Of a stretch of DNA of 64,000 nucleotides, positions 48,136 to 56,808 are shown piece by piece (position 1 is the first letter of the stretch; each line of letters begins with the position of its first letter). Under the pieces are notes generated by a model. It saw only the letters and a list, made by a program, of their open reading frames with translations. It did no database searches and was not told the DNA's origin. Source of the stretch: Afipia sp. GTDB taxonomy: Bacteria; Pseudomonadota; Alphaproteobacteria; Rhizobiales; Xanthobacteraceae. A program made the translations under genes and the position numbers. The stretch is taken from the NCBI GenBank assembly GCA_017308575.1, contig JAFKEQ010000001.1, positions 310,001 to 374,000 on the forward strand, given 5' to 3'.

Positions 48136-48264
48136 AACGGCTCGAACGTCCTTGCATTTGTCTGGTGACACGCCAAAACAACGGCGTAAATTGCCGCGCG
48201 ACAAAACGCCCCGCGAGATGCGGCACGGACGGGGCTTACACACGCCGCAATGTGGGGAAGAACG

Positions 48265-49554
48265 ATGAGTACGCACGACGCGATCGACGTCGCAAAAATC
48301 GAGGACACCAGCCTTTCGGCGTTCTATCGCGACATGAATGCGCCGGAGCGGCGCACGTTCTGGGCCTGTTTCGCGGGCTGGACGCTCGACGGCATGGACT
48401 TCATGATCTACCCGCTGGTGATCGGCACCATCATCACTCTGTGGAAGGTCGACGCAGGCACGGCGGGCCTCGCCGGAACGGTGACGCTGCTCGCCTCCGC
48501 CATCGGCGGCTGGCTCGCCGGCTATCTGTGCGACCGGATCGGCCGCGTGCGCACCCTGCAGATCACCATCATCTGGTTCTCGTTCTTCTCACTGGTCTGC
48601 GCCTTCGCGCAGAACTTCGATCAGCTTCTCATTGCGCGCGCGCTGCTCGGCCTCGGTTTCGGCGGCGAATGGGCGGCGGGCGCGGTGCTGATGGGCGAAG
48701 TCATCCGCGCGCAGTATCGCGGGCGCGCCGTCGGCTCTGTCCAGGCCGGATGGGCCGTGGGCTGGGGTCTCGCCGTGCTGTCGCAGGCCGTGATGTTCTC
48801 GATCCTTCCCGCCGAACAGGCATGGCGCTGGATGTTCGCGATCGGCGCGCTGCCCGCGCTTCTGGTGTTCTTCCTGCGCCGCTATGTGGAAGAACCGAAG
48901 ATCGCCGCCGAAACGCTGGCGAAGCAGAAGGCTGCGGGCGACCGCCCGTCGCTTTGGGAAATCTTCTCGCCCGCCATCGCCAAGACCACCATCCTCGCTT
49001 CGCTGGCGGCGACCGGCTGTCAGGGCGGCTATTACGCGATTACCTTCTGGGTGCCGCGTTTCCTCACCACCGAGCGCAAGCTGTCGATCGTCGGCTCCAC
49101 CGGCTATCTCGCCACGCTGATCATCGGATCGTTCATCGGCTATCTTGTCGGCGCGTGGCTGGCTGACCGCATCGGACGGCGCAACCTGTTCCTGATCTTC
49201 TCGCTCGGCGCCATCGCACTGATCCTGGTCTACACACAGGTGACGCTGACCAATGACGTGCTGTGGCTGCTCGGCTTCCCGCTCGGCTTCTTCGCGTCGG
49301 GTTATTTCTCGGGCATGGGCGCGTTCCTGACCGAACTTTATCCGACCCGGTTGCGCGGCTCAGGACAGGGCTTCTGCTACAACTTCGGACGCGGCATCGG
49401 CGCGCTGTTTCCGTTCCTGGTCGGCTGGCTCTCGACATCGACCACGCTCGGAAACGCGATCTGTATCTTCGCGGTTGCGGCCTACGCGCTGTTCTTCCTC
49501 GCGGCTTACGCCCTTCCCGAAACCCGCGGCCGGATTCTGCACGCCGATGCCTGA
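48265..49554 (+). CDS. MFS transporter, organic/aromatic acid:H+ symporter type
   Basis: 429 aa from the ATG at 48265, which has GGGGAAG in front; ATG 48250 lies upstream of that ribosome site. About 12 membrane segments. The motifs WTLDGMDFMIYPLVIGTI (helix 1), GYLCDRIGRVRT (loop 2-3) and GGEWAAGAVLMGEVI match SHS/AAHS-type carriers for carboxylates. Its last eight bases overlap the amidohydrolase start, so the two proteins are translationally coupled and likely share a substrate. Confidence 0.92.
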   Translation: MSTHDAIDVAKIEDTSLSAFYRDMNAPERRTFWACFAGWTLDGMDFMIYPLVIGTIITLWKVDAGTAGLAGTVTLLASAIGGWLAGYLCDRIGRVRTLQITIIWFSFFSLVCAFAQNFDQLLIARALLGLGFGGEWAAGAVLMGEVIRAQYRGRAVGSVQAGWAVGWGLAVLSQAVMFSILPAEQAWRWMFAIGALPALLVFFLRRYVEEPKIAAETLAKQKAAGDRPSLWEIFSPAIAKTTILASLAATGCQGGYYAITFWVPRFLTTERKLSIVGSTGYLATLIIGSFIGYLVGAWLADRIGRRNLFLIFSLGAIALILVYTQVTLTNDVLWLLGFPLGFFASGYFSGMGAFLTELYPTRLRGSGQGFCYNFGRGIGALFPFLVGWLSTSTTLGNAICIFAVAAYALFFLAAYALPETRGRILHADA

Positions 49555-50446
49555 GACACACATCAACCCAAAGGAGGCTCCGGCATGTCCGGGGCCTCAG
49601 CCCACCCAGCATCTGCCCTCGCGGTTCACCGTGCCGCGCGGCGCGGTGGATACGCACTGCCATGTCATCGGACTGCCGCCGGATTATCCGTTCGTGGATG
49701 GCCGCTCCTATACGCCGCCGGCCGCAAGCGCGCGCGACTACATCGCGATGCTCGACGCCACCGGCATGACCTACGGCGTGCTCACGCAGGTGAGCGTGCA
49801 CGGCACCGACAACCGCCTGATGGTGGAGACGTTGCGCGCGCATCGCCAGCGTCTGCGCGGCATCGCCGTCATTCCGCTCGACTGCCCGCAGGCGGAGAAG
49901 GATGCGCTGAAGGATGCGGGCGTGGTCGGCCTGCGCATCAACGTGCTGTATGGCGGCGGCATCGGCTTCGAACAGGTCGAGCGTTACGCATCGCTATGCC
50001 GTGACATGGGCTGGCATCTGCAGTTCCTACTCGATGCGCGTGAACTGCCCGCACTCGCGCCGCGCCTATCGAGGCTTCCCGTGCCCTTCCTGATCGATCA
50101 CATTGGCCACTTCCCGACGTCGGCCGGGGTGAACAACGAAGGCTTCCGCACGCTGGTATCGCTGGCACGCGACGGCGCATGGGTGCGACTGTCCGGCGCC
50201 TATCGCAACACGGTGGAAGGCCCCCCCTATCGCGACACGATTCCGTTCGCGCAAAAGGTGGTGGAAGCCGCGCCGGACCGCTGCGTGTGGGGATCGGACT
50301 GGCCGCATGTCGCCAACTGGGGCGTCATGATGAGCGTTGCGGATCTGCTCGATCTGCTCGCCGACTGGGTGCCGGACGAAAAACTGCGCAACCGGATTCT
50401 GGTCGACAATCCGCAACGGCTGTTCGGTTTTCCGGCGGTGACGTGA
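49547..50446 (+). CDS. Amidohydrolase-2 family (LigI-like lactonase) enzyme
   Basis: 299 aa from the ATG at 49547, overlapping the transporter stop by eight bases. TIM-barrel motifs: VDTHCHVIG (HxH metal ligands), VLTQVSVHGTDN, FLIDHIGHFPT and a C-terminal WGSDWPHVANW. The pattern is close to 2-pyrone-4,6-dicarboxylate lactonase and related dicarboxylate hydrolases. It probably hydrolyses the acid imported by the coupled MFS transporter. Confidence 0.9.
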   Translation: MPETHINPKEAPACPGPQPTQHLPSRFTVPRGAVDTHCHVIGLPPDYPFVDGRSYTPPAASARDYIAMLDATGMTYGVLTQVSVHGTDNRLMVETLRAHRQRLRGIAVIPLDCPQAEKDALKDAGVVGLRINVLYGGGIGFEQVERYASLCRDMGWHLQFLLDARELPALAPRLSRLPVPFLIDHIGHFPTSAGVNNEGFRTLVSLARDGAWVRLSGAYRNTVEGPPYRDTIPFAQKVVEAAPDRCVWGSDWPHVANWGVMMSVADLLDLLADWVPDEKLRNRILVDNPQRLFGFPAVT

Positions 50447-50468
50447 GTCCGTTTTGAAACACGCAAAT

Positions 50469-50548
50469 CGTCATTGCGAGCACAGCGAAGCAATCCATCT
50501 GCATCGCCAAGATGGATTGCTTCGTCGCTTACGCTCCTCGCAATGACG
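50469..50548. repeat. Extragenic palindromic repeat, family A, copy 3
   Basis: The left arm CGTCATTGCGAGC...GCGAAGCAATCCATCT is answered by AGATGGATTGCTTCGTCGC...CTCCTCGCAATGACG: a near-complete long palindrome between the convergent amidohydrolase and GST genes. Confidence 0.85.
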
Positions 50549-50565
50549 AGACATCCGATGAGGCG

Positions 50566-51231
50566 CTACCGCCCCACCTCGTATGGCCCGCCCTTTTCCA
50601 ATGCGCGCTGATAAGCCGGGCAGGCATGGATGCGCTGCAGCCACGCCCATGCCTTCGGATAATTTTCATCGAGACCCGCGCGCGCAGATGCAGCTTCCAG
50701 CGGAAAGCTCATCTGGATATCGGCCGCGGTGAAGTCGTTGCCCGCGAACCATTCGCTCTTCGACAATTCGCCTTCCCAGAAGGCGATGTGCTGCCTGAGC
50801 TGCGGATCGACCAGCGTGCGCAGCATCGTATCGAATACCGGCTTCACGAACGGACGAAGCAGCGCCGGCGCGCGTTTCGGCGCCAGCGTGAACAGCAGCT
50901 TCTGCAGCAGCAACGGCATCGCCGAGCCTTCGGCATAGTGCAGCCAGTAGGTGTAGCGAAGGCGCTCCGGTGTCTTCGGCGGCGGGATCAGCCGGCCGTT
51001 GCCGTAAGTCTCGACGATGTATTCGACGATGGCGCCGGACTCCGCGATGGTATTGCCGTTGTCGGTAATGACCGGCGATTTTCCGAGCGGATGAATGGCG
51101 CGCAATTCCTTCGGCGCTTGCATCGACGGCAGGCGCTGATAGCGCACGATCTCGTAAGGCACGCCGAGTTCTTCCAGCAGCCAGAGCACGCGCTGCGAAC
51201 GGGAATTGTTGAGATGATGGACTGTGAGCAT
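50566..51231 (-). CDS. Glutathione S-transferase
   Basis: 221 aa from the ATG at 51231. N-terminal thioredoxin-like domain with LNNSRSQRVLWLLEEL (likely catalytic Ser/Asn region) and the glutathione-contact GKSPVITDNGNTIAESGAI; C-terminal helical domain with WFAGNDFTAADIQMSFPLE. The lineage resembles bacterial GSTs of the fungal-like/Nu-related type. It diverges from DUF2239; the region between holds two copies of a palindromic operator, so both are probably co-regulated. Confidence 0.93.
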   Translation of the reverse strand: MLTVHHLNNSRSQRVLWLLEELGVPYEIVRYQRLPSMQAPKELRAIHPLGKSPVITDNGNTIAESGAIVEYIVETYGNGRLIPPPKTPERLRYTYWLHYAEGSAMPLLLQKLLFTLAPKRAPALLRPFVKPVFDTMLRTLVDPQLRQHIAFWEGELSKSEWFAGNDFTAADIQMSFPLEAASARAGLDENYPKAWAWLQRIHACPAYQRALEKGGPYEVGR

Positions 51232-51309
51232 GCCGGCCGGACCTCTCGACATCGGGAGCCGGAGTCGTGACAGCGGCGCAGCGGGAAGTCGAGACGATTT
51301 CGCCGCAAG

Positions 51310-51325
51310 TATTACCCGGGTAATA
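51310..51325. promoter_or_regulatory. Operator 1: 16-bp perfect palindrome
   Basis: TATTACCCGGGTAATA. It sits just upstream of the -35 element of the DUF2239 promoter and 78 bases upstream of the GST start. A related site follows 28 bases on (centre to centre). Confidence 0.65.
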
Positions 51326-51354
51326 TTGACTTCCTATTTTTATCCGGGTAAATC
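51326..51354 (+). promoter_or_regulatory. Promoter of the DUF2239 gene
   Basis: TTGACT (51326-51331), a 17-base spacer and TAAATC (51349-51354), about 30 bases before the start codon. Operator 1 abuts its -35 side and operator 2 covers the -10. Confidence 0.55.
51339..51352. promoter_or_regulatory. Operator 2: second palindrome overlapping -10
   Basis: TTTATCCGGGTAAA, the operator 1 core with one mismatch. It overlaps the -10 of the DUF2239 promoter, the position expected for repression. Confidence 0.55.
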
Positions 51355-51383
51355 CATCTCCGATCAATTCCGGAGACCATCCA

Positions 51384-51974
51384 ATGACCCAACCTACCCA
51401 GATCGTCGCCTTTTCCGGCCATACCTGCCTCGGCCGCGGCGCTCCACTAGACGTCGTCGCGGGCATCAAGGCCGCCGCTGATGCGGACGCTCCGCTTTTG
51501 ATCTTCGACGCCACGACCAGTCGCCCGGTCGAAATCGATCTGCGCGGCACGGTTGCGGACGTGCAGAAACGGCTCGCCGCGCAAATGGCCATTCCAGGCG
51601 ACGAGGCTGAAGACCAGCCCGCGCCGCGCGGCCCGGGCCGCCCGAAACTCGGCGTGGTCGCGCGCGAAGTGACCCTGCTGCCACGGCACTGGGACTGGCT
51701 GGCACAGCAATCCGGCGGCGCGTCGATCGCGCTCCGCAAGCTGGTCGAGGATGCGCGGCGCGCGGGTGCGGACAAAAGCCGCATGCGCGAAGCGCAGGAA
51801 TCGCTGCACCGGTTCATGACCGCGATCGCGGGCGACTTTCCGCACTACGAAGATGCCTTGCGCGCGCTTTATGCGGCGGACCGCAAGCGGTTCGAATCCG
51901 CTGTCGCGGAATGGCCTGGCGATGTGCGCGATCACGTCAAACTGCTGGCTGCCGATGCATTTGCAGCCACCTGA
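51384..51974 (+). CDS. DUF2239 family protein
   Basis: 196 aa. It shows the DUF2239 layout: an N-terminal FSGHTCLGRGAPLDVVAGIK, LIFDATTSRPVEIDLRG, a Pro-rich hinge GPGRPKLGVVAREVTLLPRHWDWLA, and a C-terminal FMTAIAGDFPHYEDALRALYA and WPGDVRDH. Function unknown. The block after the hinge (residues about 85-120) resembles a small DNA- or protein-binding helix bundle. It diverges from the GST gene; the control region has a sigma-70 promoter with two operator copies. The start has GGAG nearby. Confidence 0.88.
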   Translation: MTQPTQIVAFSGHTCLGRGAPLDVVAGIKAAADADAPLLIFDATTSRPVEIDLRGTVADVQKRLAAQMAIPGDEAEDQPAPRGPGRPKLGVVAREVTLLPRHWDWLAQQSGGASIALRKLVEDARRAGADKSRMREAQESLHRFMTAIAGDFPHYEDALRALYAADRKRFESAVAEWPGDVRDHVKLLAADAFAAT

Positions 51975-52160
51975 AAACGAATTGATTAAGGCCTGCTGCC
52001 TTTGCGAGGGCGGCAGGCAAGCGGCAAATCCGTCAATCCACAGCAGAACGGTCGTAAATTTGTCAATTCTGATTTGAGACCCAGAAGGACAGAGGGTTCA
52101 GAAACTGGGCCAGTGCATCGTAAATTGCTCACTTTGCGCATTTGGCGCATTGACAATCAT

Positions 52161-52177
52161 AGTTCTATATTAGAACT
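52161..52177. promoter_or_regulatory. Palindromic operator candidate upstream of the ABC binding-protein gene
   Basis: AGTTCTA-TAT-TAGAACT: perfect 7-base arms around three bases. It starts six bases after TTGACA (52150-52155), i.e. inside the expected promoter core. It has the size of MarR-type sites. Confidence 0.5.
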
Positions 52178-52247
52178 TTGCTCCCGCAATGAAGAAGGGC
52201 CCGACGGAACGCGATCCGAGGCTACAAACACCGGGAGAAAACGAACG

Positions 52248-53456
52248 ATGTTGCGAAAAACCGCATCTCTGGCGGCTGCAGCCCTGCTGCTGACCGGACT
52301 GACCTCACCCGTCATGGCAGACAATGCGCCCGGCGTGACCGCAACCGAAATCAAGATCGGCGCGGTGTTTCCATTCAGCGGCCCGGCCTCGGCGCTGGGC
52401 GCAGTCGGCAAGTCGCTGATCGCCTATGTCAGCTCCATCAATGACAGGGGCGGCATCAACGGACGCAAGATCAACCTGATCGCGCTCGACGATGCCTACA
52501 GTCCGCCGAAGGCGGTCGAACAGACCCGCAAGCTGGTGGAAGGCGACGAAGTCGCCTTTATGTTCTCGACGCTCGGCACGCCGAGCAATCTGGCCATCGC
52601 GAAATATCTCGCCAGCAAAAAAATTCCGCAGGCCTTTATCGTGACCGGTGCGACGCGTTTCACGAATTTCAAGGAATACCCGATGATCACCACGGGTCTT
52701 CCGAGCTACGACACCGAATCGCGCGCCTATGCGCGCTATCTCGCCAAGGAAATGCCCGACGCCAAGATTGCGATCCTTTATCAGCACGACGATCTCGGAA
52801 AGGATTTCATCGACGGCTTCAAGGCCGAACTCGGCGAGGCCTTCGACAAGAAAGTCGTCAGCAGTTCTTACGAAGTCAGCCAGCCGACCATCGATTCGCA
52901 GATCGTCTCGCTGAAAAGCTCCGGCGCGACCGTGCTGCTGTTTGCGGGAACGCCGAAGTTCGCCGCGCAGGCGATCCGCAAGACCCACGAATCCGGCTGG
53001 AAACCGCTGTTCATCACCAACCTGATTTCAAGCTCGATCTCGGCGGTTCTCGCGCCCGCCGGCCTCGATATTTCCACCGGCATCATGACCGCGACCTATC
53101 GCAAGGACCCGGACGATCCGAAATGGGCCAATGACGCAGGCGTGAGGCAGTATCGCGCGTTCATGGAAAAATACATGCCGGGGGCCGATCACGCCGACAG
53201 CAATTATTTCACCGGACTGCATCAGGGCGTCATGCTTGAAACCCTGCTCAAGCAGTGCGGCAACGACCTGTCGCGGGAGAACATCCTCAAGCAGACCCGC
53301 AACATCAAAGGATTGGCACTGCCGATGTCCCTGCCCGGCATCGTGGTCAACACCAGCGACACCAACAGCAAGATGTACACCCAGCTCAACCTGCAGCGCT
53401 GGAACGGCAAGGCGTGGGATCTTGTGGGCGGCCTGATCACAGACGATTCAAAGTAG
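52248..53456 (+). CDS. ABC transporter substrate-binding protein (branched-chain amino acid/aromatic type)
   Basis: 402 aa from the ATG at 52248 preceded by GGGAG. It has a Sec signal (LAAAALLLTGLTSPVMAD). The HAAT/Peripla_BP_6 fold shows IKIGAVFPFSGPASALG, LIALDDAYSPPKAVEQ and VAFMFSTLGTPSN. Relatives bind aromatic acids or amino acids. No cognate permease or ATPase genes are adjacent. It is the first gene of a likely operon with the SDR-like and PanE-like genes. Confidence 0.92.
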   Translation: MLRKTASLAAAALLLTGLTSPVMADNAPGVTATEIKIGAVFPFSGPASALGAVGKSLIAYVSSINDRGGINGRKINLIALDDAYSPPKAVEQTRKLVEGDEVAFMFSTLGTPSNLAIAKYLASKKIPQAFIVTGATRFTNFKEYPMITTGLPSYDTESRAYARYLAKEMPDAKIAILYQHDDLGKDFIDGFKAELGEAFDKKVVSSSYEVSQPTIDSQIVSLKSSGATVLLFAGTPKFAAQAIRKTHESGWKPLFITNLISSSISAVLAPAGLDISTGIMTATYRKDPDDPKWANDAGVRQYRAFMEKYMPGADHADSNYFTGLHQGVMLETLLKQCGNDLSRENILKQTRNIKGLALPMSLPGIVVNTSDTNSKMYTQLNLQRWNGKAWDLVGGLITDDSK

Positions 53457-53522
53457 ACTGGACTTCAATCACGCGCGGCGGAAATATCTTCGCCGCGCCC
53501 AACCGCCTGACAGGAGACACTC

Positions 53523-54260
53523 TTGGCCAAACGAAACGCAACTGCGGCGGTGATCGGTGCCGGCGACTTTATCGGCGGCGAGATCGCCAAGAAATTTGCC
53601 GCCGAGGGATTTACGGTGTTCGCCGGACGCCGCAACGGCGAGAAGCTGGCTCCGCTGGTGAAGGAGATCGAGGCGGCGGGCGGTGAAATCCATGCGCGAT
53701 CCCTCGACGCGCGCAAGGAAGATGAAATCATTTCCTTCATCACCGACGCCGACAAGCACGCGCCACTGGACGTCTGCATCTTCAACATCGGCGCCAACGT
53801 CAATTTCCCGATCCTCGACACCACCGAGCGCGTCTTCCGCAAGGTGTGGGAGATGGCCTGCTATTCCGGCTTCCTCGCCGGGCGCGAAGCGGCGCGCGTG
53901 ATGGTGCCGCGCGGCAAGGGCAACATCTTCTTCACCGGGGCCACCGCCAGCCTGCGCGGCGGCTCGGGCTTCGCGGCGTTCGCCAGCGCGAAGTTCGGCC
54001 TGCGCGCCGTGGCGCAATCCATCGCCCGCGAACTCGGGCCGAAGAACATCCATGTCGCGCATCTCGTCATCGATTCCGGCGTCGACACCGAATGGGTGCG
54101 CCAGCGCCGCATCGAGGCCCTCGGCCCGAATGCACTGGACAATCCGGACCTCCTGATGCCGCCGTCGTCCGTCGCCGAGTCGTACTGGCAGCTCTATCAG
54201 CAGCCGCGCAGCGCCTGGACCTTCGAGATGGAAATCCGTCCCTTCGGCGAGAAATGGTAA
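53523..54260 (+). CDS. Atypical SDR-family protein lacking catalytic Ser and Tyr
   Basis: 245 aa from TTG at 53523 with AGGAG upstream. Rossmann fold with a modified glycine loop (VIGAGDFIGGEIAK). At the active site the usual Ser is Gly/Ala (FFTGATASLRGG) and the YxxxK Tyr is Phe (AFASAKFGL), while Lys remains. FNIGANV replaces NNAG. It may bind NAD(P) without classical redox chemistry, or use another mechanism. It lies between the binding protein and the PanE-like gene. Confidence 0.85.
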   Translation: MAKRNATAAVIGAGDFIGGEIAKKFAAEGFTVFAGRRNGEKLAPLVKEIEAAGGEIHARSLDARKEDEIISFITDADKHAPLDVCIFNIGANVNFPILDTTERVFRKVWEMACYSGFLAGREAARVMVPRGKGNIFFTGATASLRGGSGFAAFASAKFGLRAVAQSIARELGPKNIHVAHLVIDSGVDTEWVRQRRIEALGPNALDNPDLLMPPSSVAESYWQLYQQPRSAWTFEMEIRPFGEKW

Positions 54261-54369
54261 GCGCATAGCTGCCGAGCATCACGCCCGCGCGAGATCGGCT
54301 TGCGCGGGCGTATGCATTCGAGCAAGGTCCGCGCACCCATCCTGACGTTCAACAAGACGTGGTTTTGAC

Positions 54370-55299
54370 ATGCGGATTCTCGTGATCGGTGCCGGTGCGA
54401 CCGGCGGATATTTCGGCGGCCGGCTGTTGCAGGCGGGGCGCGACGTCACTTTTCTGGTGCGCAAGAAGCGCGCCGAACTGCTGGCAAAGAACGGCTTGAT
54501 CATCAAAAGCCCGGTCGGCGACGTGACGCTGCCGAATCCGCCGACGGTGCTGGCCGAGAACATCAAGACGCCGTTCGACGTCATCATCCTGAGCTGCAAG
54601 GCTTACGATCTCGACGACGCGATTTCGTCCTTCGCCGCCGCGGTCGGCCCCGACACGGCGATCATTCCCTTCCTCAACGGCATGAAGCATCTCGACGTGC
54701 TCGATGCGAAATTCGGCATCGATCACGTGATGGGCGGGCAGTGCCAGGTCGCCTCCATGCTCGATGCGCAAGGCGTCATCCATCACCTGTCGCCGATGCA
54801 GGCCATGTCGTTCGGCGAGCGCGGCACACCGAAGGGTGACCGCGCCAAGCGCATCGAAGCGACGCTGCAGGGCGCGATGTTCGATGCCAAGGCGAGCGCC
54901 GACATCATGCAGGACATGTATGAGAAATGGACATTCCTCGCGACGCTGGCGGGCGCGACGTCGCTGATGCGTGCACCGGCCGGTGCGATCACCGCCTCGC
55001 CCGGCGGCGAGCCCTTCATCCGCGGGCTGCGTGCGGAGATCGCTTCGGTTGCCGAAGCCGCAGGCCATGCGCCGCGCGCGGAATTCCTCGAGCGCACCGG
55101 CACGATGCTGTTCGCGCCCGGCTCGCAGATGACCGCATCGATGCTGCGCGACATTCGCGGCAGTGCGCGGATCGAGGCTGACCAGATCATCGGCGATCTG
55201 ATCCACCGCGCCGAGACCAACAAGACAGGCGCGCTCAACGTGCCGCTGCTGCGTCTCGTCTATACGCACCTGAAGGCGTATGAGGCGCAACTCGGCTGA
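54370..55299 (+). CDS. 2-dehydropantoate 2-reductase family protein
   Basis: 309 aa. The N-terminal Rossmann motif is ILVIGAGATGGYFGG (3-17), followed by VIILSCKAYDL and IPFLNGMKHLD; the catalytic Lys is likely in YEKWTFLATLAG, and ApbA_C helices follow. Ketopantoate reductase activity would serve pantothenate synthesis, but the operon context with a binding protein and an odd SDR favours a catabolic 2-oxoacid reduction. A terminator follows at 55323. Confidence 0.88.
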   Translation: MRILVIGAGATGGYFGGRLLQAGRDVTFLVRKKRAELLAKNGLIIKSPVGDVTLPNPPTVLAENIKTPFDVIILSCKAYDLDDAISSFAAAVGPDTAIIPFLNGMKHLDVLDAKFGIDHVMGGQCQVASMLDAQGVIHHLSPMQAMSFGERGTPKGDRAKRIEATLQGAMFDAKASADIMQDMYEKWTFLATLAGATSLMRAPAGAITASPGGEPFIRGLRAEIASVAEAAGHAPRAEFLERTGTMLFAPGSQMTASMLRDIRGSARIEADQIIGDLIHRAETNKTGALNVPLLRLVYTHLKAYEAQLG

Positions 55300-55322
55300 G
55301 CGCCGCAAACAATGACACGTGA

Positions 55323-55352
55323 AAAAGCCGGGCTTTGCCCGGCTTTTGTTTT
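55323..55352 (+). terminator. Terminator of the 52248-55299 operon
   Basis: AAAAGCCGGGC-TTT-GCCCGGCTTTT is a perfect 11-bp stem followed by GTTTTTG. Confidence 0.9.
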
Positions 55353-55370
55353 TGCTCCAGATGGTTTCAA

Positions 55371-56426
55371 TCAGTTCAGCGCTAGCGGTTTTTCCTCGGA
55401 CAGGAAGTTCATCAGCTCGCGGAAAAACTGCATGCGGTTCTTTTCCATCATCACCGTATGGGTGCCCTCGCTGATCTCGACCATCCGCCAGTAAGGCGCG
55501 TTCTTGAGCTGCTTGACATAAGTCTGCGCCAGATAGCTCGGCAGGTCCGCATCCCATTCCGCGTGAAGCACGAAGGTCGGCACCGTGATCTTGCCGGGGT
55601 CGTACAGCGCCTTGCCCGCGCCCCAGTAAAGCTGCGTGTCTTCGACCACGCCGTTCGGCGCGCGCAGCATGCCGGGGTTCTTGGTTTTTGCGTCCGGATC
55701 GGTGGCCCAGGTGGAATCGGCCCATGCATCGAACACGCTGGGCGGAATGAGATCGGCCTTCTTGTTCTCCGGCACGCCCTTCAGCCAGCGCTCCCTGGCG
55801 GAATCCTTCGACACCAGACGATAGGCGCCGAGCTTCGGCCGCTCCGCCGGTGGCGGCTCGGTGCGAATCCACTGCGGCGCATAAAGCACAAGGCGATTCA
55901 CCTTGGCATTGTTCTCGCTGGTGTAGAGACCCACCGTCGATGTGCCCCACGACCAGCCCATCACGTTGATCTTTGAGACGCCGCGCTTCTTGAGGATGTA
56001 GTCCACCGCCGTGCCGAAATCCTTCGCCGCGACACGCGTCTGCACGATCGGCTTGTTGTCGCCTGGCGGCTGGCTCATTTCCGCCGGACGGGACGAGCGG
56101 CCATAGCCGCGCACGTCCACGAGATAGACGTCGAAGCCGCGCGCCGCGATCAGGTCCATCATCGACTTGCCCTGAATCGGCAAGTCGAATGCCGTCTCCG
56201 AAGGATAGGTCGCGCCGTGGACATAAAGCAGGATCTTGTCGGACGAGAACTTCGTCTGCCCCGCCGGATGCTTGTTGCGCACAAAAAGCTGGATGCCGGC
56301 ATCGCCGGTCGGAATCATGGTGTCGGTCGTGGTCAGCTTGACGTCTTTGGCCTGCGCGCCTGCACCGGCGAACATCATGCCGGCTGCAAGGCACGCCAAG
56401 GCAGCCCAGGACAATCTGGTCGTCAT
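55371..56426 (-). CDS. Exported alpha/beta hydrolase
   Basis: 351 aa from the ATG at 56426 with GGGAGG upstream; longer frames are not coding. It has a Sec signal ending GAQAK. The hydrolase fold shows ILLYVHGATYP (oxyanion hole), VDVRGYGRSSRP, nucleophile elbow MGWSWGTSTV (GWSWG), FVLHAEWDADLPSY and late EGTHTVMME. GxSxG with Trp is a moderate variant of the usual elbow. Substrate unknown; a periplasmic esterase or peptidase-like role is likely. It faces the preceding operon across a terminator. Confidence 0.88.
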   Translation of the reverse strand: MTTRLSWAALACLAAGMMFAGAGAQAKDVKLTTTDTMIPTGDAGIQLFVRNKHPAGQTKFSSDKILLYVHGATYPSETAFDLPIQGKSMMDLIAARGFDVYLVDVRGYGRSSRPAEMSQPPGDNKPIVQTRVAAKDFGTAVDYILKKRGVSKINVMGWSWGTSTVGLYTSENNAKVNRLVLYAPQWIRTEPPPAERPKLGAYRLVSKDSARERWLKGVPENKKADLIPPSVFDAWADSTWATDPDAKTKNPGMLRAPNGVVEDTQLYWGAGKALYDPGKITVPTFVLHAEWDADLPSYLAQTYVKQLKNAPYWRMVEISEGTHTVMMEKNRMQFFRELMNFLSEEKPLALN

Positions 56427-56561
56427 GGAAGTCCTCCCATGGACGTTATTGATCGTTGGCCTTATCCGGAGCGGATCGTCCTTTCCGCTCCCGGGCGGCA
56501 ACGATGTTAGGAAGATTTCAGGCGGCTGAGTAGCTGCGGCCGCGTAAGGGTGGCATTCGCC

Positions 56562-56594
56562 GAAAACGACAAAGCCGCCTTGCGGCGGCTTGTC
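56562..56594 (-). terminator. tRNA-Gly terminator
   Basis: On the minus strand GACAAGCCGCC pairs with GGCGGC-TTTGTC around GCAA with a single bulge, followed by GTTTTC. It lies about 70 bases past the tRNA 3' end. Confidence 0.6.
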
Positions 56595-56664
56595 ATCAAG
56601 ACATCGGCCTGGCGGACCGTGTCTGGCCAAGATTCCCGATCGAAAAGCCTCGATCCGGAATTTC

Positions 56665-56739
<75 letters not shown>

Positions 56740-56779
56740 ATCACAGAGAAATCGGCGGGCCAAAGCGCCGCCGGGCCTT

Positions 56780-56808
56780 CCTATGCCAAAAGCCCGCATG
56801 CATTGCAA
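56780..56808 (-). promoter_or_regulatory. Candidate promoter of tRNA-Gly
   Basis: Minus-strand TTGCAA (56808-56803), 17-base spacer, CATAGG (56785-56780), about 40 bases from the tRNA. Same layout as the tRNA-Thr promoter candidate. Confidence 0.35.

Noticed and set aside
46336..48276. 646-codon minus-strand frame opposite the gamma-glutamyltransferase
   Set aside because: Shadow of a well-supported gene, with low-complexity basic composition.
54349..56394. Long minus-strand frame spanning the PanE-like gene and part of the hydrolase
   Set aside because: It crosses a terminator and two real genes in other frames; no recognisable domain.
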